From the NCBI GenBank assembly GCA_018857735.1, contig JABMCL010000736.1:140001-204000 (forward strand): 64,000 nt of DNA, given 5' to 3'. The stretch is from Alviniconcha marisindica (Eukaryota > Mollusca > Gastropoda > Provannidae). A program made the position numbers and the translations under genes. This document shows, in pieces, positions 48,900-61,069 of this stretch (positions within the stretch are counted from its first letter, which is position 1; each line of letters starts with the position of its first letter). A model generated the notes under the pieces. It saw only the letters and a program-made list of their open reading frames with translations. It was not told the origin of the DNA and did not search any database.

Positions 48900-49515
48900 G
48901 TCCATGTATGCATAATATGTCAAGTTTCACCTTGGCCTTAGCAGCCTGCTGAACAGCTATATAATGATGTGTCCAGTTTCACCTGTGATTGTGGAGCTTG
49001 TTGAAGGGCTGCATATCAATATGTCAAGTTTCACCTATGGTTGTGGAGCTTGTCGAAGGGCTGCATATTAATATTCCAAGTTTCACCTATGGTTGTGGAG
49101 CTTGTCGAAGGGCTGCATATTAATATGTCAGGCTTCACCTGTGGTTGTGGAGCTTGTCGAAGGGCTGCATATTAATATTCCAAGTTTCACCTATGGTTGT
49201 GGAGCTTGTCAAAGGGCTGCATATTAATATGTCAGGCTTCACCTGTGGTTGTGGAGCTTGTTGAAGGGCTGCATATTAATATTCCAAGTTTCACCTATGG
49301 TTGTGGAGGTTGTTGAAGGGCTGCATATTAATATGTCAGGCTTCACCTGTGGTTGTGGAGCTTGTTGAAGGGCTGCATATTAATATTCCAAGTTTCACCT
49401 ATGGTTGTGGAGGTTGTTGACGGGCTGCATATTAATATGTCAGGCTTCACCTGTGGTTGTGGAGCTTGTTGAAGGGCTTCATATTAATATTCCAAGTTTC
49501 ACCTTTGATTGTTGA
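48900..49515. repeat. 52-bp minisatellite with 104-bp dimer order
   Basis: Units share GGTTGTGGAGCTTGT and AAGGGCTGCATATTAATAT. From about 49060 two subtypes alternate, one with TCCAAGTTTCACCTATG and one with GTCAGGCTTCACCTGTG, for about four dimers. Confidence 0.9.
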
Positions 49516-50420
49516 ACTTGGTGAGCAGAAACCTCTGATTTAATACCAGTAAAAGTCAAGAGAAATATGAAAAAGAGCCCACAGAGAAAGTACCACAAGC
49601 ATGTAACCATCAGTTTGATTACTGGTGCTTACTATCAGTCTTGGTCATGAGCAAACCATTGTGTTAAAATATGACCTGAACCGAACCTGGCCTGCAGAGG
49701 TACTCTGTGTGCTGAAAACTGAGATGCATCATATTCTGACATCAAAATTGCTCACATTACAACACATTCACACACTTGAACATAGTAATTAATGCAATCC
49801 TGGTATTGAAGCCACAAACAGTAAAACAGAAATGAAATCAAACTTGTGAGTACTGGTTTGCACTCAATGCTTAAAAAGAACCATTGAACCATGCACCATG
49901 ACTGTAGTCAGCCAGGAAGCCACCAAGCCACCCGTATTACAAAAAGACTCCAGACTCAACAAAGTCCATGATCTCCTTTACGTTTTGTCACATTCCCCAC
50001 TCCAACCCGCAGTCCGTCCAGTGTGTTGTGATACAGGTTTTACAGAGTATAGTTCGTAATGATGAATGGTTTTACTTTGTCATTTTTATTGATCTATTGT
50101 TTCTATATTTTTGGTTTTTACTCGTCGATTCGTTCCTGCTGCAGTGGAACCGTAGATATGAGGTGGTTTAAATACCGTTTGCATTTCGTGCTAATTTTGT
50201 CAGTATGTGACTTGTTGAGATAGTACATGCTCATTGTACTATTGATCTGTAATAAATCGTCGTTTACCCAACACAGAATGTCAGTTTGATTTTGTTCTGG
50301 TGTGGTAGATAGCAGGTCACTTTCACTGAGCCAGCCAGCCAGTCAATTAGCTAAAAATACTAGACCATAAAATTAATGTGGATATATTATTATCCGCTTC
50401 GTCCGCACGCGTGCGCTGGC
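49516..50420. other. Intergenic, nothing recognised
   Basis: Unique-looking DNA. An AATAAA at about 50252 has no gene attached. Confidence 0.4.
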
Positions 50421-50445
50421 GCGCGCGCGCACACACACACACACA

Positions 50446-50520
<75 letters not shown>

Positions 50521-50521
50521 A

Positions 50522-50565
<44 letters not shown>

Positions 50566-50590
50566 ACACGCACACGCACACGCACACGGA
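50418..50590. repeat. (CG)n-(CA)n microsatellite
   Basis: CGCGCGCG followed by CA runs broken by ATC and CCACC, ending in ACACGC units. Confidence 0.94.
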
Positions 50591-50809
50591 CACGCTTTCC
50601 TAATCGCTATGAATCATCACATGAAAATGCGTTTACAGCGTCAAGTTTCTCTTTAAGACTTTGTTTAGGACCCATTCCGCTTAAAAGCCCACCTCTGCAA
50701 ACAACACCACAGCAAGTGATTTCAAATTTTGTCTTCTTACTCTCCTTCGCCCCCCCTCCCCCTCCCCCACTCCTCGTTATATTCCTTCTGTGCGCCCTTA
50801 ACAATAACG

Positions 50810-50844
50810 GTATACTTTATTCATCCCAGCGGGATGTGTGTGTG

Positions 50845-50880
<36 letters not shown>

Positions 50881-51120
50881 TGTGCATTGTGTGTTGTGTG
50901 TGTATACAGTGTGTGTGTGTGTATATATTCTGTGTGTGTGTTGGGGGGAGGGGGGGGGGGTGTACGAGGAACGTGTACAATATTATGACTATATCATTAT
51001 TATTTTTGAAGTTTTAATTTGTACATTTCTGTTGATCTTGTAAAGCGCGGTGGTGTCAGTGCCTACCCTTGTCGGCGAGATACGGCGCTATAGAAATGAC
51101 CGCTGTTATTATTAAAATAT
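50810..51120. mobile_element. Retroelement 3'-tail fragments around TG/TGCG repeats
   Basis: TTGTAAAGCGC (about 51038) followed by GAGATACGGCGCTATAGAAA and TTATTATTA is the common non-LTR/SINE 3' tail layout of invertebrates. ATACTTTATTCATCCCAGC at 50812 resembles another terminus. Head sequence not found. Confidence 0.5.
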
Positions 51121-51654
51121 CGTCTGTGAAAACATGTTTCTCCCAAAAAGGTCGGCCTTTCTCTCTACTACCTGTAGTCTGCTCGTGACCTTCTCACACT
51201 GTGATTTTAAGCAGCATTTGTGTCTGTTTGTAGTAGAGGTACTGTTGTTTTACTTCAACCCCTTGTCTATCTTTTTCTTTACTTCCTTCTTCTTTTATTA
51301 TTTTCTATCTCTCTTCTTACACCAGACAAAGACTATGTGTCGAAAGCGCTTGTGTTTTTAATTGTTCCTTACGTGTCGTCGTATAGGTGAGTACATTTCT
51401 CTAGAGCTGTTCTACCTGTAGTAGAGATCAACACATAGATTTCACATGGATGATTTTGTTTTAAAAGCTCCGCTTTATTTTCAGTTTAAAATCCTCATTC
51501 AACAGTGTCGTTTAGCGGGACTGGGCGGTAGCAAATGACGTGAGGTGTCCCAACCGTCTACGCCGCTTCTGTTCAGCATTTGAAGGTTCTGTAGTTACAG
51601 TAGCGGCCACATCACATCAGTAGGCCGCCAACGCGCAGTCCCTACTCCGCTACA
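51121..51654. other. Intergenic, nothing recognised
   Basis: Pyrimidine-rich, unique-looking DNA with no supported gene. Confidence 0.35.
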
Positions 51655-51800
51655 CTAAGATCCGAACACAAAAAGGTTCAAACGAACGCTTGTTTAACAC
51701 GGACACACCAGCATACTGTGTGTCCGTGTAAGCGTTCGTTTGAACCTTTTTGTGTTTGGATCTTGTTTTAGAACGCTAGCAGTCATTCTGTTTCACATTT
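51655..51800. mobile_element. Foldback family 2, compact copy
   Basis: Near-perfect inverted repeat: AGATCCGAACACAAAAAGG, TTCAAACGAACGCTT and ACACGGACACAC are mirrored by GTGTGTCCGTGT, AAGCGTTCGTTTGAACC and TTTTTGTGTTTGGATCT around a loop of about 8 nt. GAACGCTAGCAGTCATTCT follows, as at 47720. Confidence 0.88.
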
Positions 51801-51916
51801 TCCGCTACACTAGGCCAGACTACTGGATGAAGCAACACACAAGGGAGTTAATTAGCGCTCGAAAGACGTCACACAAGCACAACAACAAAGACCTGAGTCG
51901 CCCACGGTAACGCTCA

Positions 51917-52910
51917 CCTTGACACCTCGGTACAGTCTCTGACAGCCTGTCCAGGCTTGGCACCTCAGTATAGTCTCTGACAATCTGTCTAGGCTTGACA
52001 CCTCAGTATTGTCTCTGACAGGTTGTCCAGGCATAATTGACATCTATAGTCTGACAGCCTGTCCATCGGCTTGACACATATAGCCTCTGACAGTCTGTCC
52101 AGGTTTGACAACTATAGTCTTTGACAGTCTGTCCAGGTTTGACACCTATAGCCTCTGACAGTCTGTCCAGGCTTGACACGTATAGTCTCTGACAGCCTGT
52201 CCAGGTTTGACACCTATAGTCTGACAGCCTGTCCATCGGCCTGGCACCTGTAGTCTCTGACAGTCTGTCCAACGGCTTGACATCTATAGTCTGACAGTCT
52301 GACCAGGTTTGACACCCATAGTCTCTGACAGCTTTCCAACCGCTTGACACCTGTAGTCTCTGACAGCCTGTCCAACGGCTTGACACCTATAGTCTCTGAC
52401 AGTCTGTTCAGTGGCTTGACACATATAGTCTTTGAATCTAGTCTCTGACAGTCTGTCCAGGCTTGACACCTATAGTCTCTGTCAGTCTGTCCAGGCTTGA
52501 CACCTATAGTCTCTGTCAGTCTGTCCAGGCTTGACACCTATAGTCTCTGACAGTCTGTCCAGGCTTGACACCTATAGTCTCTGTCAGTCTGTCCAGGCTT
52601 GACACCTATAGCTTCTGTTAGTCTGTCCAGGCTTGACACCTATAGTCTCTGTCAGTCTGTCCAGGCTTGACACCTATAGTCTCTGACAGTCTGTCCAGGC
52701 TTGACACCTATAGTCTCTGTCAGTCTGTCCAGGCTTGACACCTATAGCTTCTGTTAGTCTGTCCAGGCTTGACACCTATAGTCTCTGTCAGTCTGTCCAG
52801 GCTTGACACCTATAGCTCTGTCAGTCTGTCCAGGCTTGACACCTATAGTCTCTGACAGTCTGTCCAGGCTTGACACCTATAGCCTCTGTCAGTCTGTCCA
52901 GGCTTGACAC
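51917..52910. repeat. 34-bp satellite array A, about 29 units
   Basis: Units read GTCTCTGACAGTCTGTCCAG then GCTTGACACCTATA. Each has the mini-palindrome GACAG-T-CTGTC. The 5' units vary more. The array starts inside a foldback family 1 copy (51838-51917). Confidence 0.95.
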
Positions 52911-53395
52911 GAAGTGAGAAGCAAACCCCAGACTAGTGCTGCCATGGAAAGACTCTGATCATAAAACCGGATGGATGGTGGCGGCATCGCATCAAGGGTA
53001 GCATCGCATCCAAGACATCAGCGTATCCAGTCAGGATGTGTGGACGGTCTGGTAAGGTCAACGTCTGGCTGCCGCTGGGTTGAAATCTCGAGTCGCTTGC
53101 TTAACACGGCACGCTTACTCAAGTGAGACTACACAAAGTACCCAATAGGAAACGTAATATCAAAATCCATTTTATATTTAGTTGCAATTGATTAAAAAAA
53201 AAATGAGGCAAACTCTTTGGAACGTGTTCGAGTATCTGCTCCAAAAACAAACAAAAAACTCAACAACAACAAGAGAGAGAGAGAGAGAGCGAGAGAGAAG
53301 GGGGGGGGGGGGGGGGGGGGGGGAGAAGAAGAAGAAGAAGAAGGTAAAAGACAAACACAAAGTGAGAAATCGATTTATCAACTCACACGTAAAAA
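52911..53395. repeat. Flank shared by satellite arrays, copy A
   Basis: It begins GAAGTGAGAAGCAAACCCCA and includes CGGATGGATGGTGGCGGCAT and GGCAAACTC-x-x-GGAACGTGTTCGAGTA. It matches 56993-57510 nearly base for base, apart from differing GA/poly-G versus CA inserts. Confidence 0.92.
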
Positions 53396-53529
53396 GATTC
53401 TTCGGGCGTCATGAACACGCAGGTTCCGTGTCCAAGACTGACGAGGTTTGATCCGAAACTATGACCAAATCGTTTTAAAGGACCATTTAACATGTTTACC
53501 GTACTATATATGCTTCACTGGAAAGGCCA

Positions 53530-53660
53530 CACACGAAAATACTGCGCTCACTGGTAGGAATGGGTAGCTCTGCTCTTGCGGCTGCTGCGCTTTACCTAGG
53601 AAGGACGACCCAAATTTCCCACAAGGGACAATGAAGCACTAAACAAACAAACAAACAAAC
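53530..53660 (+). mobile_element. SINE 3' part (second copy)
   Basis: It shares ACACACGAA-x-ATACTGC, AGGAATGGGTAGCTCTGCT and GGCTGCTGC blocks with the SINE at 16715-17040, then GACGACCCAAATTTCCCACA and an (AAAC)n tail. The tRNA-like head is missing. Confidence 0.6.
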
Positions 53661-54335
53661 AAATAAAATTAAAATTAAATAAACAAAGCACACGTCTGTT
53701 GAGCTTTACCCGTTCTGAATATGTTTGCTGACCTAGGCCATTTACAAGGTCACAGGAAACTGAAAATATAATGACAGTTATAATTCCCCCTTTGAAATCC
53801 AGCTGACTAAATCTTTCCCCTTCCTGTTTTATCATACGATTTGTATAGTAAACCAACACTACCAGCGTTCAAAAGACAAAAGACAATAGGTGAAAAATAA
53901 ATGGATTTTAATCGAACAATGGGAACTTTTGGCCAAATTTTTGTGTTTTTTTCCAAGCAACAAGCCATAAGAGTTTACGCGAAAACAACAACAAAAGAGC
54001 AACGACTTATACTTATGTGTTCCAAATGTTCGGATGTTGCGAAGATGGACAGAGCTGGTATGCATGATAACCATTATCGTCGTCGTTCGGGATTGATAAT
54101 GCAATGCCTCAAACGCAACGGGTTGTGTGTATTTGCCGGGTCCGCCGCCACAAATCGATTTTTTGTCGCAACAAGTGCACGTTTCCATCAAAACCTATCG
54201 TGACAAAAACGCAATTTGTGGCAGGATCAGCCAATTGGAGTTGTAGCCGGTTCAGGCTGGAATGAAGTCTCTCACGAACATCCTTCTGATGCTAGTTCTG
54301 CTTGACACATTGTCTCTGACGGGCAAACAGTCAAT
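53661..54335. other. Intergenic, nothing recognised
   Basis: Includes an unsupported short open frame (53901-54203) and CTTGACACATTGTCTCTGAC near 54302, a stray unit like the 34-bp satellite. Confidence 0.4.
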
Positions 54336-54339
54336 GCCG

Positions 54340-54900
54340 TGCTTGGCACTTAGTCACTGAACTGTTCAAATGTGGCCGATCCTGTCATGTAGACTCTGAC
54401 ACAGTTGTGGCCGATCCTGTCATGTAGACTCTGACACGCACACAGTTGTGTCCGATACTGTCATGTAGACTCTGACACGCACACAGTCGTGTCCGATCCT
54501 GTCATGTAGACTCTGACACGCACACAGTCGTGGCCGATCCTGTCATGTAGACTGACACACACAGTCGTGTCCGATTCTGTCATGTAGACTCTGACACAGT
54601 CGTGGCCGATCCTGTCATGTAGACTCTGACACACACAGTCGTGTCCGATCCTGTCATGCACACTCTGACACAGTCGTGGCCGATCCTGTCATGTAGACTC
54701 TGACACAGTCGTGTCCGATCCTGTCATGTAGACTCTGACACAGTCGTGGCCGATCCTGTCATGTAGACTCTGACACGCACACGGCAGTCGTGTCCGATCC
54801 TGTCATGTAGACTCTGACACGCACACGGCAGTCGTGTCCGATCCTGTCATGTAGACTGACACGCACACGGCAGTCGTGTCCGATCCTGTCATGTCAAGCT
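54340..54900. repeat. 41-bp satellite array, about 13 units
   Basis: Units read GATCCTGTCATGTAGACTCT then GACACGCACACAGTCGTGTCC, with shorter variants. Composition (CTGTC, GACAC) suggests a distant relation to the 34-bp family, which flanks it. Confidence 0.92.
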
Positions 54901-55300
54901 TGACACCTAGTTTCTGACTCTGGCATACAGACTCGACACAAGATTGAAGATGAAATCTATTTTCCAGAAAGATGCATAAGAATTAAGAAAATTACAAATA
55001 TTGAATGACAACGAAATGAAATAGGTATAAAACAAATTAATTAAAAATGGCACAAAGTCTAGTGAATTGATGGTTACTGATAGTAGGGGCAGTCGAGAAG
55101 TTCTGCAAGTGATCCTATAACTCCAAAACGAAAAGACTTATAGCAGTGAAATATGCAGCGATATTCGAAGTACTCTGCATTGCTGTTCACATAGAGTTGC
55201 AGGCGTCCAAGGCGTTTTTGGGAAGGCGTTGTGGTACCCCGAAAAGGGCATGGCATGAAGAGAATTCACCGCTCTTTTTTTCTCTCACAAAAATGTCTGT
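54901..55300. other. Spacer between satellite arrays
   Basis: AT-rich unique-looking DNA with no gene supported. Confidence 0.4.
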
Positions 55301-56992
55301 CGCCTGTCCAGATTTGACACCTATAGTCTCTGACAGCCTGTCCAGCGGCGTGACACCTATAGTCTCTGACAGTCTGTCCAGGCTTGACACTTATAGTCTC
55401 TGACAGCCTGTCCAGCGGCGTGACACCTATAGTCTCTGACAGTCTGTCCAGCGGCGTGACACCTATAGTCTCTGACAGTCTGTCCAGCGGCGTGACACCT
55501 ATAGTCTCTGACAGTCTGTCCAGGTTTGACACCTATAGTCTCTGACAGCCTGTCCAGCGGCGTGACACCTATAGTCTCTGACAGTCTGTCCAGGCGTGAC
55601 ACCTATAGTCTCTGACAGCCTGTCCAGCGGCGTGACACCTATAGTCTCTGACAGCCTGTCCAGCGGCGTGACACCTATAGTCTCTGACAGTCTGTCCAGG
55701 TTTGACACCTATAGTCTCTGACAGTCTGTCCAGGCGTGACACCTATAGTCTCTGACAGCCTGTCCACCGGCTTGACACCTCAGTACAGTATAGTCTCTGA
55801 CAGCCTGTCCATCGGCTTGACACCTATAGTCTCTGACAGCCTGTCCACCGGCTTGACACCTCAGTACAGTATAGTCTCTGACAGCCTGTCCATCGGCTTG
55901 ACACCTATAGTCTCTGACAGCCTGTCCATCGGCTTGACACCTATAGTCTCTGACAGTCTGTCCAACGGCTTGACACCTATAGTCTCTGACAGTCTGTCCA
56001 ACGGTTTAACACTTATAGTCTCTGGCAGCCTTCCAACCGCTTGACACCTGTACTCTCTGACAGTCTGTCCATGTTTGACACCTGTAGCCTCTGTTAGTCT
56101 GTCCAGGTTTGACACTATAGCCTCTGTCAGTCTGTCCAGGTTTGACACCTATAGCTTCTGTCAGTCTGTCCAGGCTTGACACCTATAGCTTCTGTCAGTC
56201 TGTCCAGGTTTGACACTATAGCCTCTGTCAGTCTGTCCAGGTTACACTATACTCTGTCAGTCTGTCCAGGCTTGACACCTATAGCTTCTGTCAGTCTGTC
56301 CAGGCTTGACACCTATAGCTTCTGTTAGTCTGTCCAGGTTTGACACCTATAGCCTCTGTCAGTCTGTCCAGGCTTGACATCTATAGCCTCTGTCAGTCTG
56401 TCCAGGCTTGACACCTATAGGGTCTGTCAGTCTGTCCAGGCTTGACACCTATAGCCTCTGTCAGTCTGTCCAGGCTTGACACCTATAGCTTCTGTCAGTC
56501 TGTCCAGGCTTGACACCTATAGCTTCTGTTAGTCTGTCCAGGTTTGACACCTATAGCCTCTGTCAGTCTGTCCAGGCTTGACACCTATAGCCTCTGTCAG
56601 TCTGTCCAGGCTTGACACCTATAGCTTCTGTCAGTCTGTCCAGGCTTGACACCTACAGCTTCTGTCAGTCTGTCCAGGCTTGACACCTATAGCCTCTGTC
56701 AGTCTGTCCAGGTTTGACACCTACAGCCTCTGTCAGTCTGTCCAGGCTTGACACCTATAGCCTCTGTCAGTCTGTCCAGGCTTGACACCTATAGCTTCTG
56801 TCAGTCTGTCCAGGCTTGACACCTATAGTCTCTGTCAGTCTGTCCAGGCTTGACACCTATAGTCTCTGTCAGTCTGTCCAGGCTTGACACCTATAGTCTC
56901 TGTCAGTCTGTCCAGGCTTGACACCTATAGTCTCTGACAGTCTGTCCAGGCTTGACACCTATAGCCTCTGTCAGTCTGTCCAGGCTTGACAC
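55301..56992. repeat. 34-bp satellite array B, about 49 units
   Basis: The same unit as array A. Subfamilies are zoned: GCGGCGTGACACC units first, ATCGGCTTGACACC next, then GGCTTGACACCTATAGC[CT]TCTGTC units, and a 3' zone matching the end of array A. Confidence 0.95.
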
Positions 56993-57369
56993 GAAGTGAG
57001 AAGCAAACCCCAGACCAGTGCCGCCATGGAAAGACTCTGATCATAAAACCGGATGGATGGTGGCGGCATCGCATCAAGGGTAGCGTCGCATCCAAGACAT
57101 CAGCGTATCCAGTCAGGATGTGTGGACGGTCTGGTAAGGTCAACGTCTGACTGCCGCTGGGTTGAAATCTCGAGTCGCTTGCTTAACACGGCACGCTTAC
57201 TCAAGTGAGACTACACAAAGTACCCAATAGGAAACGTAATATCAAAATCCACTTTCAATTTAGTTACAACTTCTCTTTTTTTAAATGAGGCAAACTCTTC
57301 GGAACGTGTTCGAGTACCTGCAGAAAAACAACAAACAAAACAAAACAAAAACAAACAAACAAACAAACA

Positions 57370-57432
<63 letters not shown>

Positions 57433-57510
57433 AATAATAATAAGAAGAAGATGAAGAAGAAGAAAGACACACAAGGTAAAAAATCGATTTATCAACTCAC
57501 ACGTAAAAGA
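56993..57510. repeat. Flank shared by satellite arrays, copy B
   Basis: Homologous to 52911-53395 at an offset of about 4,082 bp. A (CA)n at 57368-57426 replaces the GA and poly-G insert of copy A. Confidence 0.92.
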
Positions 57511-59532
57511 GATTGACTGTTTAGATCTACAGAAGAAAACACGTGTTGGTGCCCATCTGTGTTTTGCAGGCTCACAGCACGGGGAGCTGTAGTCACGGGT
57601 GACCGATTTTATTACGCAGGAACATACGAGGAAATGCGTCACCCAGTCCTAAAGCGGCAGATAAAAAGTGGAGAGAGGATTTGTAAAGTGAAATGAATTT
57701 GAATAACCCGGGAAGGTACAAATTAGTACAGTAGATTTCCTGGCAGCGGGCCATACATACAAGGCTGTATTCTGACAGACTTCACGCTTATAAGAGGGGA
57801 CCTGCATGTTTGTGTCCACAGTACTCCACTGCAGGGAAAGTAGAGTTTTTTTGTTGTTGTTTCAAATAACGTTACGTCAACCGCATAGGACGAATTTAGG
57901 GGAAAGTGGATTAGGAAAACATGCAGCTGCATGAACTGGGAAGGCAGAATTTTTAAGTACGGTATGCAAGGCTACAAGAGAAAATCAACAAGCAAAGGGA
58001 ATTAACGGCACTCGACAGACGTCATCTGCATAACAAGGAACACAATATTACAGACTTGAATCGCCTACAGCAATTCATTTCACATGCGAGAAAAAAATAT
58101 AAGGTACACAAAATTCACCAAATGTACATCATCTCTTAAAAGAGCGAATCAGTAGTGCTCGACAGACGTCACACACATAACAATTAACAGACACAACTAC
58201 AAAGGCCCGAATCGCCTACGGAAACTGTCGCACTGGATGTGAGAAAATATAATGGTACTTTGAACTGGTTCTTGGTACCGCTGCGTTTTTAGCAGAGAGG
58301 ATCTCACTTTTTGCGAGGGAGGGGTATAACGCAACACTGACCGTGATCAGTCTGTGGGATTATCAATATCAATAATCATAATGGCGACATCTAGATAGAT
58401 TCTTCCAAGCACTGGACAAGTCAAAAACAGACAAGTGGTTTAGCTCTCCATCTCATTTTTCATCACTTTTCACCGTTTACTGTTGTTTGAGCGTCGTTTT
58501 GTAGCTTGATAAAGGGGATTACCCCGAAAATTCGCATGTTGTGTTTTGTCCTAATAAATAGCGTTCTTTTTCCACCTTTTATGTGTTTCGATCTCATTAT
58601 CTAGATCAGTTCATGTCACTGTTCTCTCTGGATACTAAAACATTTGTTTTATCCGAGTTTACCGCGCCCACAACGCAGACCCAAATGCTTGCAAGGCAAT
58701 AATTATGGAAACACGAACAGGTATACTGTCGTCGGTTAGGACATTTAGATGCATTGATGTAATGGTCTTAATGTGTTAAAATGTTCAATTCTACAAGTCT
58801 GTGAAGACTTTATCCCATTTCTATGTGTAGCATAAGATGTTATGAAACAAGTCCCGCAAAAAACAAACTTTGAAATGTAGTTAAACGATATTAGTTATTA
58901 TCTGAACGTACCTTGCAAAATGAACGCAAAAATACAATTACACATGCATTATCTTATGAAGTGTCCAAACAAGTATCGGACCAGTCTCATCAAGACAAGC
59001 ACGGAAGTAAATCTAACAGACAAGTCCGAGTGTACATGTTTTGTACGCTAAAATAGCAATGCCTTTTCGCGACAAAATCGGTCGAATGTCTTGTCTGTGA
59101 CTCTGTGGGATAATGACTAATCCGTTCGGTGTGACAGATTAATTGTTTCTCGTGTGAGAAAAATAGCCTTTCAAAACACACACATTTTAAGACTTTTTGC
59201 AACAAGCAGAGATAAACGATAAACACAATCGTATTTTGCACCAGAATTTTTGATCCTTTGAAATCTTTGAGGGGTATATAAAATTATCATTTCTAACCAT
59301 CATGAAATTCCGGTGATGTTATTTTTGTTGTTGATCAATACAGATCACATTTCCGCTCAGAAATCTGAGTTTCTTCATCGAGTTTTACAGCCCGGCAGGT
59401 AATCCCCGGTGGACACCTGTGACTTTAACAGCCAGGTAGTAAACCCCGAGGGACGTGTATTTGAAGCGCTGTTGCTAACGGATAGCTCTTATAGAGCGCA
59501 AATCTTTTTGCAATACAAAAACTGAAGTGCGC

Positions 59533-59572
<40 letters not shown>

Positions 59573-59574
59573 CA

Positions 59575-59611
<37 letters not shown>

Positions 59612-60348
59612 CGCACGCACATATATACACTTAGACATACACATAATCTATGGTCACAGCAATGGCCTACATAGGTTTGTGAAAAGGCCTGTCTAATGTG
59701 GAAAGTCTTGAGCTGGAATTTGAACTCGGACAGAGTGGCAGGAGATCTGGCAGACTGGCAGGCAGCGAATTCCAGACAGACGGAAAACTTAAACTAACGA
59801 TCGCTCACTAAAATATTGGCAGGCAGCGAATTCCAGACTGAGATGGAACACTGAAACTGAACGATCACTCATTAAAATATTTCAAATCACGTTTTGGAAT
59901 TTTTAAACGCTTCTCGCTGGAAGACCGGATGATGCGTGATTTCTGATATGTGCAGAGCGAAGTTGAAGGGTAAGAGGTGGAACTCGACTGATGGTCTTCT
60001 GTATAGCTGACCAGCTTCAACACGTTGAAGATTACTGTCAACTTTTGAGTGGATAGTGCAGCGCAAGATGCAGGGAAAAGTATTTGCGAAGTCAGCTGCG
60101 GTTGAGTGTTAAAAACATGTATGTGTGTGTGTGTGTGTGTGTGGGAGGGGGGGGGGGGGGGAGTATTGGGGAGGGAGAGGAAATCAGATGAGGAGGGCAC
60201 CTACCAGACCATGAAGGTTTCCAGCCTGGGAGCAATGACAGTGTCTTCATGAAGGACGTTCCCGGCAGCAGTAGTCCGGGATAAGAGAATTTCCTGAGTC
60301 TCTTCAGCCTTTATAATTTATGTAATTTTTCATGTGTTTTGTTCGCAG
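57511..60348. other. Intergenic DNA upstream of the CUB/LDLa gene
   Basis: Foldback family 1 arms at about 57985-58140 and 58145-58255, a foldback family 2 arm at 58500-58605, (CA)n-(TA)n at 59537-59612, a 60-bp tandem duplication (GGCAGGCAGCGAATTCCAGA at 59758 and 59818), and (TG)n plus a G run at 60122-60161. No gene supported. Confidence 0.65.
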
Positions 60349-61069
60349 GTGTCGGAAGAAGCGCAGTCTGATGTCCCACTTTTATTAAAAAAGAATGTAT
60401 CTGCTATGGTTTGTTTTGCTTGCGTCGACGAATTCTGCCGTGAACTGTGATGGCGTAACGAAATATACCTCGGACTGGAAATCTCCACAGCCTCCATCTG
60501 AACAAGAAGATGTCAGTAATACTGATCTTAGCAACTGGAAAACGCCACAACCGCTGTTTGCGTCACAAAAACTCAATGACTCCACGACACACGGTGGTAT
60601 GGACTCAGGCACCACCCTGCCTGCGTCAACATCCCAAAGTGTGGGTGAAATTCGTCGTGACAACCCAGGACTGTCGTCACTAGGACCGTTGTCAATGTGG
60701 TCCCAACCATCCTCAACCAATACCATGCTTAACTCCGACCGCACCCCACAACGCTCCACAGCTCACAGCGCACAGAAGGCGGGGTGTGTCTACATTCGAA
60801 CTACTTCCACCTTTAACGGGACAAAATACCCGAATCGCAGATTCGACAACTCACTGGCTTTTGTGACATCCCAAATGAGGGATTGCTTCCTGCTGGACAA
60901 TCATGTTCAGTACCCAGCAGACAAGTTGCAACTCAACTTAAAGTCGGCAACCGACCTTGGCCTACCCAGTCGGGACGAATTGGAGGGCAACGAGACCCGG
61001 AACTTTCTGAAGTGTCGCATCACTGTGACACCAGCGAGAGGAAGAGTCTTCATCGTAAAAAGATTTTCT
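60349..61069 (+). CDS. CUB/LDLa gene: first coding exon
   Basis: The acceptor is tttgttcgcag, giving 46 nt of 5' UTR before ATG at 60395, so another noncoding exon is upstream. The donor is gtaagt, phase 0. It holds the signal peptide, the S/T/P-rich stretch and the first half of CUB-like segment 1. Confidence 0.78.

Noticed and set aside
53901..54203. 100-codon open frame between satellite arrays
   Set aside because: No family resemblance and no supporting context.
51917..56992. CRISPR-like array of short regular repeats
   Set aside because: Units are directly adjacent with no unique spacers, in a eukaryotic context. They are tandem satellites.
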